Positions 29,034 through 38,398 of a DNA stretch of 64,000 bases are shown here, in pieces. The stretch comes from Peribacillus frigoritolerans (GTDB lineage Bacteria > Bacillota > Bacilli > Bacillales > DSM-1321). Location of the stretch: positions 124,001 to 188,000 of the forward strand of contig NZ_JAUUTW010000007.1 of NCBI RefSeq assembly GCF_030676415.1, read 5' to 3'. The position numbers and the translations under genes are program-made. The notes beneath the pieces were generated by a model that ran no database searches, was not told the origin of the DNA, and saw nothing but the letters and a program-made list of their open reading frames with translations. Numbering within the stretch: the stretch's first letter is position 1; the number at the start of each line of letters is the position of its first letter.

Positions 29034-29191
29034 AACTTCACCTGTTACTTTCATTATTTGTTATAAATCCGGTAATTTTTTATAATTGTCCGCCACTAAT
29101 AGTTCTATTGGTCTATATTTCACATCAAAAATTCACCTGAAAACAAATTTAAACTGTAAAATGCTTAAAATGTGGACCTCCTGAAAGTAAA

Positions 29192-29229
29192 AAGGCTATC
29201 AACCCGTTTGCCTTCAGGATGATAGCCTT
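29192..29229 (-). terminator. Terminator overlapping the end of the HD-domain gene
   Basis: Minus-strand AAGGCTATCA (29229-29220) with TGATAGCCTT (29201-29192), then TTTTAC. The left arm lies in the last codons of the gene. Confidence 0.7.
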
Positions 29230-29741
29230 CTTCTTTGTTCCTCATCTATGAGCGTATCAAGTTTCATGATGCTCTCCTTTGCCCGGAGAAAATCAATTTT
29301 GCGATAATGGTGTTTTCCACCTTCTTCTTCATCTTTTTCGTCGGCCCATTTGACGACTTGTTGAAGCGGTGTACGAATGATATCATTTGAAGGTAAGAAC
29401 GAATCGGTGTGAAATAAAATGGCGAGGGAAATGGTCTTTGCCTTTATCGGGTTTTCTCCCAAGCGGATTAACAGTTTATGTGCCCGTTCTGCACCTTTGA
29501 TGGGATGGATATCATTTTGTTTATACATATCATAATCCCATTTACCATTGCGATACCAGGTGAAATGACCCATATCATGCAAAAGTCCAGCTTTAGCTGC
29601 AATATCAGGGTCTATATTGTATTCGTTTGCTAAGTGAAACGAATGGTATGCTACCGCAATTGCATGTGCCAGACCTGAACGGTTCAAGTATTTTTGAGCA
29701 ATGGGATGTGTAAAAATATCTAAAAGCTTTACATCTCTCAT
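29214..29741 (-). CDS. HD-domain hydrolase-like protein
   Basis: 175-residue soluble protein with an HD metal-binding fold: H25 in LAHAIAVAYHSFHLA, the LLHDMGHFTWY motif (about residues 53-63), later HPIKGAERAHKLL and ILFHTDS. The family includes phosphohydrolases of nucleotides and of (p)ppGpp or cyclic nucleotides; no second catalytic domain is present, so substrate is unknown. AAGGAGGGG precedes the ATG. Single gene between two terminators. Confidence 0.8.
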   Translation of the reverse strand: MRDVKLLDIFTHPIAQKYLNRSGLAHAIAVAYHSFHLANEYNIDPDIAAKAGLLHDMGHFTWYRNGKWDYDMYKQNDIHPIKGAERAHKLLIRLGENPIKAKTISLAILFHTDSFLPSNDIIRTPLQQVVKWADEKDEEEGGKHHYRKIDFLRAKESIMKLDTLIDEEQRRRLSS

Positions 29742-29863
29742 CTAACCCCTCCTTACAATTATGTGGAAATTTTTAATGACAATCATAACTCTTTTCGAAA
29801 CAAGAATCAAGGTTTTAAGATGCGCCAATATATTTTATGCAGCCTGATACACTTTGGTTGTAC

Positions 29864-29899
29864 AAAAAAAGGACCATTGCCGTTTATCGGCAATGATCC
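29864..29899 (-). terminator. Terminator of lcfB
   Basis: Minus-strand GGATCATTGCCG (29899-29888) with CGGCAATGGTCC (29882-29871), one G-U pair, then seven Us. Confidence 0.85.
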
Positions 29900-29918
29900 C
29901 CTTATGATCAATGAATAT

Positions 29919-31463
29919 TCAGTTTTGCAGTACATGGTTTTTCAAGGAGCGGCGTAATATTTTACCAGTCGCATTTTTTGGAAGTTCATCCAAAAACTCA
30001 ATTTTTGCCGGCACCTTATATTTGGCCAAGTATTCCAGGCAATAGGCAAGCAGTTCTTCCTCGGTCAATGCATTATTTTTCTTTACCACAAAGCATTTAA
30101 CCACTTCTCCTTGATTGGGATCGGGAACGCCTATGGCTGCTGCCTCAACTACTTCTGGATGGGCATACAGAACCTCCTCCACTTCACGTGGATAGACATT
30201 ATAGCCACCGACGATGATAAGCTCCTTTTTACGATCTACAATGAAAAAATAGCCTTCATCATCCACCCTGGCTAAATCGCCTGTATATAACCAGCCATTT
30301 TTCAAGACAGCGGCTGATTCTTCAGGCATTTCATAATAACCCTTCATTACATTCGGACCTCTGACAATCAATTCCCCTACCCCATTGATCGGCACTTCTT
30401 CTCCAAGCTCATTGACCACTTTGTTTTCCACCCTAAGAATGGAGGTTCCGATGGACCCCGCCTTCCTTGGACGATCCAAAGGGTTGAAGCAGGTAACAGG
30501 GGATGCTTCGGATAAGCCATATCCTTCTGAAACCCTGACATTAAATTTCCGCTCGAATGATTCAAGCAGGGACACTGGCATGGCGGATCCGCCCGATATG
30601 CATATCCGCAACGACTTCAAAGCATCTTCTTTCGCATCTGGATATTGGAAAAGAAAGTTATACATCGTAGGCACTCCAGCAAAAACGGTTGCATCGTATT
30701 TTTTGATTTGCCTGAATATTTCCTTTGGACTGAATTGCGGGACAATTAAAAGCGTACCTCCGCTTATCAATGGGGCATTCACAACTACCGTTAAACTGAA
30801 AACATGGAACATTGGCAATGTCGTAATGACACGGTCATTTTCCGTGATTTTTAAATATTCACCAACATCATGTGCATTGGAAAATATATTGGTATGTGTA
30901 AGCATGGCCCCCTTTGGTTTCCCCGTTGTCCCGGAAGTATAGAGTATGATTGCCGTATCTTCAGGATCCAGTTCTGGACCTTTAAAGCCGTCATCCCCCG
31001 ATTCGATCATTTTTGTAAACGATTTCATTTTTGGGTAGATGTTAAATTTGCTTATATCCCCATTATCCGGCTGCGTTTCACAAATTACATATTGTTCTAC
31101 GCTTGAGAGGATCGGGTCCATTTTCTCTAGTAAGGGTAAAAGCTTATCTAATGCCACAACAACCTTTACATCGCCATTATTCAGGATGTAACCAATCTCG
31201 TCAGGTGTGTAAATTGGATTGACGGGAATTACGGTCGCCCCTGCTCGCATAGCTCCATACAACGAAATGATGAAATGTGGAGAGTTTCCCAATAACAGGG
31301 CAACGTTATCACCGTTTGAAACACCAAGCCTATGTAATTCGTCTGCGAACTTCGTCACGGCTTTATCCAATTCCCCATATGAAGTGGATTGATCCATAAA
31401 GTAGTATGCTGGCTTATCAGCCTTTTTTAAAGCCATTTGATGAAGCTGTTCAGATAAATTCAT
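29919..31463 (-). CDS. lcfB: Long-chain acyl-CoA synthetase LcfB
   Basis: 514-residue ANL ligase activating long-chain fatty acids for beta-oxidation (B. subtilis LcfB/YhfL is 513). Motifs: IILYTSGTTGKPKGAMLTH (about residues 157-175), GYGLSEASP, GWLYTGDLA, DRKKELIIVGGYNVYPREVEEVL and the C-terminal catalytic lysine in LPKNATGKILRR. The start at 31463 has GGGAGGGAG upstream; the ATG at 31499 lies within the operator. Its promoter and a FadR-type operator are visible just upstream, so expression should be induced by long-chain acyl-CoA. The downstream order lplJ-yhfI matches B. subtilis. Confidence 0.93.
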   Translation of the reverse strand: MNLSEQLHQMALKKADKPAYYFMDQSTSYGELDKAVTKFADELHRLGVSNGDNVALLLGNSPHFIISLYGAMRAGATVIPVNPIYTPDEIGYILNNGDVKVVVALDKLLPLLEKMDPILSSVEQYVICETQPDNGDISKFNIYPKMKSFTKMIESGDDGFKGPELDPEDTAIILYTSGTTGKPKGAMLTHTNIFSNAHDVGEYLKITENDRVITTLPMFHVFSLTVVVNAPLISGGTLLIVPQFSPKEIFRQIKKYDATVFAGVPTMYNFLFQYPDAKEDALKSLRICISGGSAMPVSLLESFERKFNVRVSEGYGLSEASPVTCFNPLDRPRKAGSIGTSILRVENKVVNELGEEVPINGVGELIVRGPNVMKGYYEMPEESAAVLKNGWLYTGDLARVDDEGYFFIVDRKKELIIVGGYNVYPREVEEVLYAHPEVVEAAAIGVPDPNQGEVVKCFVVKKNNALTEEELLAYCLEYLAKYKVPAKIEFLDELPKNATGKILRRSLKNHVLQN

Positions 31464-31487
31464 CTTTCTCCCTCCCCTGCAAATAGC

Positions 31488-31507
31488 ATGAATGAACAAT
31501 CATTCAT
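31488..31507. promoter_or_regulatory. FadR-type operator of lcfB
   Basis: ATGAATGA-ACAA-TCATTCAT is a perfect 8-bp inverted repeat matching the Bacillus FadR consensus TGAATGAMTANTCATTCA. It lies between the promoter and the lcfB ribosome-binding site, where a repressor would block transcription. Confidence 0.85.
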
Positions 31508-31533
31508 TTTTATGGTAAACTAAATACATTTTC

Positions 31534-31562
31534 ATTATATTAAAAGAAAGCAATCACAGCAA
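31534..31562 (-). promoter_or_regulatory. Sigma-A promoter of lcfB
   Basis: Minus strand TTGCTG (31562-31557), 17-nt spacer, TATAAT (31539-31534). Predicted start near 31527, about 20 nt before the FadR-type operator. Confidence 0.7.
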
Positions 31563-31604
31563 CAATTTTATCCATATTCAAGAAATTACTGCCATTATTA
31601 GCAC

Positions 31605-31636
31605 AAAAGCCGTCCTATTATGTCGGGACGGCTTTT
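31605..31636 (-). terminator. Terminator of lplJ
   Basis: Perfect stem AAAAGCCGTCC (31605-31615) / GGACGGCTTTT (31626-31636) with Us on the minus strand; directly after the lplJ stop. Confidence 0.85.
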
Positions 31637-31641
31637 CTGGC

Positions 31642-32631
31642 TTAATATATTAAAGCCAATATTTCTTCTTTCGTTACATTGCCAAAATAATGACGAACAT
31701 CAATTTCATCTAGTACACTGCCGATTGCTTCCTTTTCATAGCGTGTTCCAGTAAGCTTTTGTTCAATATCCGCAATCTCTCCGACCCCGAAGAAATCACC
31801 GTAGATTTTACAATTCTCAATGATTCCCCTGTTCACTTCAAGGCGGATGTCAACAGATCCCACAGCGAATCTATGTGAGTTTTGCAAGTTGAATTTAGGT
31901 GATTTTCCGTAATTCCACTCCCAGTTTTGATATCTTTCTTCCGAGATTTTGTGAATTTTCTCCCAATCCATCTCCGTTAAAACATACTCTGTAACCTTTC
32001 CGCTATCTTTGAAAATATTTTGCAGAAGGAATGAACGGAACTCTTCAACAGACATCGGTTCTTTTAAGAAATCAGCGATATTACCGACACGGCTTCTTAT
32101 CGATTTAATCCCTTTGGACTCGATTTTATCTTTTTTCACTTTTAAAGCGGATACAATGTGATCCATTTCTGATTGAAACAGCAATGTCCCATGACTGAAC
32201 ATTCTGCCCTTCGTTGAAAACATCGCGTTTCCCGAGATTTTCTTTCCTTCAGCAAGAATATCGTTACGACCGCTCAATTCAGCATGTATTCCAAGTTTCT
32301 CAAGCGTTTCCACGACAGGCTGGGTAAATTTCTTGAAATTATGGAAACTATCCCCATCATCCCTCGTAATGAAACTGAAATTGAGATTCCCTAGGTCATG
32401 ATAAACCGCTCCACCCCCGGAAAGGCGGCGAACAACTGTAATGCCATTTTCATCTACATAATCGGCATTGATTTCTTCAATCGTATTTTGATTCCTACCT
32501 ATGATGATTGAAGGACGATTAATATAAAATAGAAGATAGGTTTCATCTATATTTAAATGTTTAAGCGCATATTCTTCGATGGCCAGGTTAATTCTTGGAT
32601 CTGTAATTCCCTTATTATCTATAAAAAGCAC
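31642..32631 (-). CDS. lplJ: Lipoate-protein ligase A
   Basis: Attaches free lipoate, via lipoyl-AMP, to E2 and GcvH domains. 329 residues (B. subtilis LplJ 331). Motifs of the biotin/lipoate ligase fold: SIIIGRNQNTIEEIN, RRLSGGGAVYHDLGNLNFSF (residues about 69-88) and SGNAMF; the small C-terminal accessory domain is present, as needed for both half-reactions. GTG start with AAGGAGG 6 nt upstream. It has its own terminator, so it is separate from lcfB. Confidence 0.93.
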   Translation of the reverse strand: MLFIDNKGITDPRINLAIEEYALKHLNIDETYLLFYINRPSIIIGRNQNTIEEINADYVDENGITVVRRLSGGGAVYHDLGNLNFSFITRDDGDSFHNFKKFTQPVVETLEKLGIHAELSGRNDILAEGKKISGNAMFSTKGRMFSHGTLLFQSEMDHIVSALKVKKDKIESKGIKSIRSRVGNIADFLKEPMSVEEFRSFLLQNIFKDSGKVTEYVLTEMDWEKIHKISEERYQNWEWNYGKSPKFNLQNSHRFAVGSVDIRLEVNRGIIENCKIYGDFFGVGEIADIEQKLTGTRYEKEAIGSVLDEIDVRHYFGNVTKEEILALIY

Positions 32632-32672
32632 AGGTGTTCCTCCTTGTAGACTTCATATCACTGATGTTTCAT

Positions 32673-33407
32673 TTATAGTTGGAATTCGAGATTGGTTTTA
32701 GCTACAGCTATTTCCCTTTTGAATACCTCGGATGCTTCTTTTTTCAGTTGATCAAGATTCCCATAATGAGGGAGATGAGTTAACAGCAAAAGCTGGACGT
32801 CTGCCTTTTCTGCTAGCATGCCCGCTTCTCTTGCCGTCATATGCCCCGCCTTTGAACCATCCATATCACTGTAAAAATTACTTTCACATAATAAAACATT
32901 TGCGTCTTTAGCGAAATCTGCAAGCTCATCCATATATGAACTGTCACCTGTGTAAACTATTGAATGATTTTCAGCTTCAATCTTCATTGCAAAACAAGGG
33001 ACTGGATGTTTTGTTTTCATGAATGTAAATTTACACGGGCCAATGGTCAAGGGTTGATCAGCAGAGTAGGCTATCCCCTTTGTCACGTCTTTATAAGTTA
33101 ACTTACCAAATTCGACTTCGTCCAAATCATGACCATAAATAGGAATGGTCCTTTTTTCGCTGCCCAATATCTGCTGTATGAACGCAGCGTGCTGCAGGAC
33201 ACCAATATCCGCTACATGATCCGGATGATAGTGGGACAATACAACTGCACCAAGATCCTCCGGCTTCATATGGTTTTGCAGCTGTGATAGAACACCGCTG
33301 CCACAATCAAGCAGAATGCGAAAATCTTCATATTCAAGCAAATAGCCGGAACTTGCCTCATTTTTAGCTGGATAACCGCCCCAGCAGCCAATTACGGTGA
33401 TTTTCAT
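32673..33407 (-). CDS. yhfI: MBL-fold metallo-hydrolase YhfI
   Basis: 244 residues, exactly the length of B. subtilis YhfI. Metallo-beta-lactamase fold of the RNase Z / phosphodiesterase type: LDCGSGVLSQLQ, zinc motif SHYHPDHVADIG (residues about 71-82), TGDSSYMDEL and LLLTHLPHYG. ATG 33407 (MKITVIGCWGG) follows AAAGGAGTG; the in-frame upstream ATG (33446) is not supported. Substrate unknown. Probably transcribed with lplJ, 41 nt downstream. Confidence 0.88.
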   Translation of the reverse strand: MKITVIGCWGGYPAKNEASSGYLLEYEDFRILLDCGSGVLSQLQNHMKPEDLGAVVLSHYHPDHVADIGVLQHAAFIQQILGSEKRTIPIYGHDLDEVEFGKLTYKDVTKGIAYSADQPLTIGPCKFTFMKTKHPVPCFAMKIEAENHSIVYTGDSSYMDELADFAKDANVLLCESNFYSDMDGSKAGHMTAREAGMLAEKADVQLLLLTHLPHYGNLDQLKKEASEVFKREIAVAKTNLEFQL

Positions 33408-33580
33408 GCTTAGGCACTCCTTTTTTTCTCTCAATGACTTCCCCATTAATATAAACTATTCTTGCCCTTATTTCACCTTTTTTACTTATGTTATAAAACA
33501 TTCATTGACATCGCAAATCTGTTATAATACAATAAAACCATAGAAAAGCGAATAATAAAAAAAACCAGGAGATGATGTTC

Positions 33581-33709
33581 ATGATTCAAAGTAGCGTTGA
33601 GTTCTTTAAAAACCTGCCTCCGAAACAATGCACGGAATGTGGAAAAAAAATTGAAGAACAGCACGAATGTTACGGAAACCACTGTGATCATTGCCTTTCT
33701 GGAGAGTAG
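33581..33709 (+). CDS. yhfH: YhfH-like zinc-ribbon microprotein
   Basis: 42-residue protein with two CxxC-type pairs (QCTECGK and HCDHCL) plus HECYGNHC, the pattern of a small zinc ribbon. Starts at ATG 33581, 9 nt after AGGAG; two in-frame ATGs at 33572 and 33575 overlap that site. Divergent from yhfI as in B. subtilis, where YhfH is about 46 residues. Role unknown; probably a nucleic-acid or protein adaptor. Confidence 0.8.
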   Translation: MIQSSVEFFKNLPPKQCTECGKKIEEQHECYGNHCDHCLSGE

Positions 33710-33797
33710 TAGTCTTGTGTTTCACCATCCACTTCCCAAATAGCAGGATGATTTCATATAAGGTTCGGTTTCACAGCTGGAAAACATCCCCAATAAA

Positions 33798-33837
33798 AAG
33801 AAGAGATACCGATGATTGGTATCTCTTCTTTTTTTAT
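33798..33837. terminator. Terminator of yhfH, probably also yhgD
   Basis: AAGAAGAGATACC (33798-33810) / GGTATCTCTTCTT (33818-33830), 7-nt loop and six T's; A-rich left arm gives a tail in the opposite direction. Confidence 0.85.
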
Positions 33838-33873
33838 TGGGATTCATTGCCTTTCAGCAAAAAAATAGAATTA

Positions 33874-34449
33874 TCACGTAACGGATAATCCTTTGAACAA
33901 ATATATTTTAAATAATTCAGCAATTTCCGCTTTCTCTAATGGGTCATGGTTCCTTTCCCAATCAAAAATCAGGGCAAGGTACATCTTTAGCATCAGGAAA
34001 GCTGTTATCTCTGGATCGCAAGGCTGTATATAGCCCTTATCAATCGCTATTTTAAGTTTTTCCTTAATGTAGGATACAATGGCTTCTTCCATTTCATTAA
34101 CCATTTCCTGAACGGCCGGCGTACCAATTTCCCGCTCTTCCTGAAGAAGTTTTAAAGATAATTGATGTTCCTGCCTGAACTCCAGAATTCGATAAACGGC
34201 CCGATGCAGATTTTCAAAAAAGGAGAGTTGGTCATCCAAAGATTGTTCCGCCTCATATTTCATTTCCTCTATCATCCGCTGAACGATTTCTTTAAACAGC
34301 TCTTCTTTATTTTTATAAAAGGTATAAATGGTCCCTTTTCCCACATTGGCAATTTTAGCGACTTGATCCATCGTCGTAGCCTTATATCCAAAAAGTGAAA
34401 ACGACTTGGTCGCGGCTTCTAAAATTAATTTTTTACGATCAACAGACAT
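33874..34449 (-). CDS. yhgD: TetR-family regulator YhgD
   Basis: 191 residues. N-terminal HTH of the TetR type: ILEAATKSFSLFGYKATTMDQVAKIANVGKGTIYTFYKNKEELF (residues about 8-51). The C-terminal ligand domain has no recognisable specificity. Start ATG 34449 after GAGGTGGG. It lies downstream of hemH on the same strand with a 220-bp gap. In B. subtilis yhgD sits by hemY and yhgE; neither is present here, so the target is uncertain. Confidence 0.82.
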   Translation of the reverse strand: MSVDRKKLILEAATKSFSLFGYKATTMDQVAKIANVGKGTIYTFYKNKEELFKEIVQRMIEEMKYEAEQSLDDQLSFFENLHRAVYRILEFRQEHQLSLKLLQEEREIGTPAVQEMVNEMEEAIVSYIKEKLKIAIDKGYIQPCDPEITAFLMLKMYLALIFDWERNHDPLEKAEIAELFKIYLFKGLSVT

Positions 34450-34558
34450 TTCCCACCTCAATCCTGACCAAACGGACAAAACAGTCATTATGTTCAACGA
34501 TATCATACCAAAAATTTTCAGTCTTTTCAATTATATTTTCAATTTCTTAGAGAAACAA

Positions 34559-34590
34559 TGGCCATCCTCATTACTGGACAGCCACTTTTT
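34559..34590. terminator. Stem-loop between hemH and yhgD
   Basis: TGGCCATCC (34559-34567) pairs with GGACAGCCA (34576-34584) using two G-U pairs. The better T-run is on the plus strand (CTTTTT), the weaker on the hemH strand. Confidence 0.4.
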
Positions 34591-34670
34591 CGAAAACATA
34601 ATCCAACTTCAAATGAAAATATGTAGAGCACATTGCAAGCATGGTTAAACTGGTTTCCTCTATTGACTGA

Positions 34671-35606
34671 TCACTTTTCCTGTAATCTGTTTAAAATGAT
34701 TGTGGCCAAAGCATCGATGAATTCAGGTTTAACATTGGGCATATCCGGCCTATAGTAGCCTGCACCAATCTCTTCCGTCACAACCTTACATTCATAATCG
34801 TTATCATAAAGGACTTCAAGGTGCTCGGCAACGAAGCCAACAGGAATATAAATGAAAGCTTTATAACCTTTTGCTTGATGAAGATCTCTGGTTAAATCCT
34901 GTACATCAGGTCCCAGCCATGGTTCAGGTGTTTGTCCAGCGCTTTGCCAGCCTACTGCATAATTGGTAACCCCTGCGCCTTGAGCAATCATGTCTGCCGT
35001 TTCTTTCAGTTGATTTGGATACGGATCTCCTGATTGCAAGATTTTTTCAGGGAGGCTATGTGCCGACACAATCAAAGCGAAATTATCGCGTTCTTCCGAG
35101 GTCATTTTCCCGATTACTTCTTTTACTTGGTCTACCCAATATTGAATGAATTTTGGCTCATCATACCAACTTTCAACGGAAGTGATGGTCAGTTCCCCCA
35201 ATTTAGCGGCTTCATCCTGGGCACGTCCATTATAAGACTTCACGCTGAATGTTGAAAAATGCGGTGCCAATACTATACTGACCGCTTCTTTGATTCCATC
35301 TTCATGCATTTGTTTCACTGCGTCTTCAACAAAAGGTTCAATATGTTTCAGTCCAAGATATGCCTTGAATTCAACTTCCTCCTGAACGGAATTCAATTTC
35401 TTTTCAAGGGCTTCAGCTTGTCCTTCCGTTATTTTTGCAAGCGGGGATAATCCACCGATCGCTTCATATCTGCCTTTTAGGTCGGCAATCAATTCGTCGC
35501 TTGGCCGTCTCCCATGACGAATATGTGTATAATATCTTTCAATATCCTCTTCAGTGTATGGAGTACCATAAGCCATGACTAAAAGGCCCATTTTTTTTCT
35601 TGACAT
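34671..35606 (-). CDS. hemH: Ferrochelatase (coproporphyrin ferrochelatase type, HemH/CpfC)
   Basis: Inserts iron into the porphyrin; in Firmicutes the substrate is coproporphyrin III. 311 residues (B. subtilis 310), no C-terminal extension and no Fe-S cysteines. Visible: [16 protein letters not shown] at the N-terminus, conserved His in [17 protein letters not shown] and [10 protein letters not shown], and [15 protein letters not shown] near the end. AGAGGTG precedes the ATG. Downstream of hemE in a two-gene unit (78-nt gap); hemY, which follows in B. subtilis, is absent. Confidence 0.95.
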   Translation of the reverse strand: MSRKKMGLLVMAYGTPYTEEDIERYYTHIRHGRRPSDELIADLKGRYEAIGGLSPLAKITEGQAEALEKKLNSVQEEVEFKAYLGLKHIEPFVEDAVKQMHEDGIKEAVSIVLAPHFSTFSVKSYNGRAQDEAAKLGELTITSVESWYDEPKFIQYWVDQVKEVIGKMTSEERDNFALIVSAHSLPEKILQSGDPYPNQLKETADMIAQGAGVTNYAVGWQSAGQTPEPWLGPDVQDLTRDLHQAKGYKAFIYIPVGFVAEHLEVLYDNDYECKVVTEEIGAGYYRPDMPNVKPEFIDALATIILNRLQEK

Positions 35607-35684
35607 GAGATTACACCTCTTTTAAAGATTTCGTTCTTTTATTGTGCATCCAATTATGGATTTTTAGCAAATGGTTCGCTCACC

Positions 35685-36728
35685 TTACTTCATTTTTGAT
35701 GAATATTCATGAATGAAAGCGGTCAGCCTCTTCAGTGTTTCCGGGTTTACGGAAGGGAAAACCCCATGTCCAAGATTAAAGATGTAGCCGTCCTGTTCCA
35801 TGCCCTGATCCAGGATCCTTTTCGTCCGTTCTTCTATAACATCCCATGATGATAATAGCAGGGCAGGATCAAGATTACCTTGTACCGTTTTCTGTATTCC
35901 CATTTGTCTTGCTTCTGTAATTGGCAGTCTCCAATCAAGCCCGACTACATCAATCGGAAGATCATTCCACTCAAGTGCCAAGTGACTTGCGCCGACCCCG
36001 AACATGATTAGCGGTACATTTTCTTCACGCAATGAAGAAAAGATACGAGTCATGATCGGCTTGATGAACACGCGGTAATCTTCAACGTTCAAAGCACCCA
36101 CCCATGAATCAAAGATTTGGATGGCTTTAACGCCGGCTTTAATTTGTGATTTGACATAGACGATGATCATATCCGCTAGCTTATCCATTAATGCAAACCA
36201 GGCCTTTGGCTCGGAATACATGAAAGCTTTCGTCTTATTGTAGTTTTTGGATGGGCCGCCCTCAATCATGTATGAAGCAATGGTGAACGGTGCCCCGGAG
36301 AAACCGATCAAAGGAACGGATAATTGTTCCGTGGTCAATAATTTAATCGTGTCCAACACATATGGGATATCTTTCTCTGGGTTCAATTCACCTAATTTTT
36401 CAACATCCGTCACCGATTGGATCGGATTGGATATGACTGGACCGATTCCGGACTTAATCTCAACATCGACACCAATGGCTGGTAGCGGTGTCATTATATC
36501 TTTATATAAAATTGCAGCGTCTACGTCATATTGCTCAACTGGCAATCTAGTCACATAAGCGCATAATTCCGGCTGATGAGTAATCTCAAAAAGGGAATAC
36601 TTCTCTTTCAATTTACGGTATTCCGGCTGTGAACGGCCAGCCTGACGCATATACCAAACAGGCACATGATCCGTTTTCTCTCCTCTTGCAGCTTTTAAAA
36701 ATGTATCATTCGTAATTTCCTTAGACAT
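35685..36728 (-). CDS. hemE: Uroporphyrinogen decarboxylase
   Basis: Converts uroporphyrinogen III to coproporphyrinogen III. 347 residues, with [15 protein letters not shown] near residue 25, [45 protein letters not shown], and [12 protein letters not shown] near the end, all family signatures. ATG 36728 has GAAAGGTGG upstream; the ATG at 36749 does not. First gene of the hemEH unit. Confidence 0.95.
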   Translation of the reverse strand: MSKEITNDTFLKAARGEKTDHVPVWYMRQAGRSQPEYRKLKEKYSLFEITHQPELCAYVTRLPVEQYDVDAAILYKDIMTPLPAIGVDVEIKSGIGPVISNPIQSVTDVEKLGELNPEKDIPYVLDTIKLLTTEQLSVPLIGFSGAPFTIASYMIEGGPSKNYNKTKAFMYSEPKAWFALMDKLADMIIVYVKSQIKAGVKAIQIFDSWVGALNVEDYRVFIKPIMTRIFSSLREENVPLIMFGVGASHLALEWNDLPIDVVGLDWRLPITEARQMGIQKTVQGNLDPALLLSSWDVIEERTKRILDQGMEQDGYIFNLGHGVFPSVNPETLKRLTAFIHEYSSKMK

Positions 36729-36991
36729 TAATATCCACCTTTCAAGCAATCACGTTTCTATTTTTATTCATTACCTTCATAGAATATCAGAAGGATGTTG
36801 AATTTCAAATCGAATCTCCTTAAACTATAGCTTTTTCTATAATAGAAGTATAGCCAACCTATATATTTGTCAGAAAATCGACGTTTTTATAACCGGTATC
36901 AAAGCCTATTGGTTAGATTGAAAATGGTAAAAGCACTATTCATTGGGTAAAATGGGTATACAGGTACTATATAGAAATTGGAGGGGAATTT

Positions 36992-37507
36992 ATGAATGTA
37001 TTCATCACATCAGGCACTTACGATTTTTTGAAAATCAAAAAAGATAAGCACCCGAATGAAAAAATATTACTTATGCAAAATCCTGACACTGCAGTACTTT
37101 TACATGAAACAACTGGTAAAACGATCTTCAGCTCTCCACGTAAGTATGAAGTAGTTGATGGGAAAGGAAACCTTCAGGATCATGGGTATGTAGTCATGAA
37201 CAATATCCCTGTAAGTGAAGAAGGGAGGCCGGTATTCGAACATCGTTTTAAAAACAGGGCCGGTTTCATTGAAAATGAACCAGGTTTCGTCGCACTTCGA
37301 GTACTGCGGCCAATCAACTCTGAAACTTATGTAATTCTAACGATTTGGGAGAAACAGGCCGATTTCCTGAACTGGAAGAACTCCAGTTCCTTTCAGAAGG
37401 CGCATAACAGCGACTCCAAAGCTCCCGTTACGAATTCCAGCCAGAAAATGTTTTCAGGTGAAGCCTATATAACGCAATATACATTGGTGAAGGATTCCGA
37501 AGAATAA
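36992..37507 (+). CDS. hmoB: Heme-degrading monooxygenase HmoB (YhgC)
   Basis: 171 residues (B. subtilis HmoB 166). A divergent N-terminal half and a C-terminal ABM ferredoxin-like domain (residues about 70-165) with NRAGFIENEPGFVALRVLRP and ETYVILTIWEKQADFLNWKNSSSFQKAH; the His in SFQKAH is the likely heme ligand region. GGAGGGG precedes the ATG. Divergent from hemE, as in B. subtilis; it would release iron from heme, balancing the hem genes beside it. No clear Fur box was found upstream. Confidence 0.88.
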   Translation: MNVFITSGTYDFLKIKKDKHPNEKILLMQNPDTAVLLHETTGKTIFSSPRKYEVVDGKGNLQDHGYVVMNNIPVSEEGRPVFEHRFKNRAGFIENEPGFVALRVLRPINSETYVILTIWEKQADFLNWKNSSSFQKAHNSDSKAPVTNSSQKMFSGEAYITQYTLVKDSEE

Positions 37508-37523
37508 TCCATTCTTGCTCAAT

Positions 37524-37555
37524 AAGAGGCCCATCCTTCAAGGATGGGCCTCTTT
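37524..37555 (+). terminator. Terminator of hmoB
   Basis: AAGAGGCCCATCCTT (37524-37538) and AAGGATGGGCCTCTT (37540-37554) form a very stable hairpin followed by TTGAATT. Confidence 0.75.
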
Positions 37556-37661
37556 GAATTCATCGTAATACAGAGCGTTATTTTGGACGGCCCAAAAATC
37601 ATATAAACCTATAACAATCCGACAAATTCCTTCTTTATTTCCGGGGAAATGCAACGGATAT

Positions 37662-38306
37662 TTACATATATTTTATCTGAATCCTTTTTTCAAAGTACTT
37701 TAGCCCCAGGAATTTATACAATTTAAACAAGGTAAAACTATATGCCGCTCCTAATGCAAAACCTGCCAAGATATCAGTTGGAAAATGAACTTTCATAGCG
37801 ATCCTGCTGACACCGATAAGCAGAACCAGACAAACGAAACCGATTCCCACTGCCCATTTCAATGAGTTTCCTTTAATTTCTTTCATGATTATATAAGCAA
37901 CCATACTGAAGAAAACAAGGCCCACCATTGCGTGACCACTTGGAAAACTGAAGCCAGCAGTCTCCATCAAATGATTTTCAGGGCGGACTCGTTTAATATG
38001 ATTTTTTATCCACCCGTTTAATACATCAGCCCCAGCCATTCCGATAGAAAAGACGGCCATGGTCCAATAATCCTTCTTTATCATCCACAAATATAGAACA
38101 CATAATAAGCTTCCAAAACGATGAACTTGGATTTCCCAAGATAGGTAATGGACTTGAAGGAAGTGAAAGAAAATGTATTCTCACCTACGGAAAAAAGGTC
38201 CGCAATATATGTATCGAACGCTAAAGTCTTCTCACTATGGACTTCATGCATCAAAAAAAAGAATAGCAACAAGCAAAGCAGTAGCAATCCAGGAATATTT
38301 AATCAT
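37662..38306 (-). pseudogene. PAP2-family phosphatase broken by two homopolymer indels
   Basis: From ATG 38306 (GAGGAGAG upstream) the frame reads MIKYSWIATALLVAILFF and stops. Removing one T from the T8 run (38253-38260) continues as LMHEVHSEKTLAFDTYIADLF... Adding one T to the T4 run near 38115-38118 joins FIV to FGSLLCVLYLWMIKKDYW and on to the stop at 37662. The repaired protein is about 214 residues with six helices and all PAP2 residues: KNHIKRVRP, FPSGHAM and SRIAMKVHFPTD. Both lesions are single-base changes in homopolymers, so sequencing error or phase variation is possible. Substrate probably a lipid phosphate. Confidence 0.75.
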
Positions 38307-38398
38307 TATATATCTCTCCTCGAGGTATTTAATTCACTTTGGATTATTCAGAATATGCTATACTATTTACAATTAATCCAATCATTGGGAGGTGCAAA

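Noticed and set aside
30385-30942. 185-codon ORF antisense to lcfB
   Set aside because: Shadow frame of a clear ANL ligase; product is low-complexity with no family features.
33491-33691. 66-codon ORF opposite yhfH
   Set aside because: Overlaps the conserved yhfH zinc-ribbon frame; it is only its antisense.
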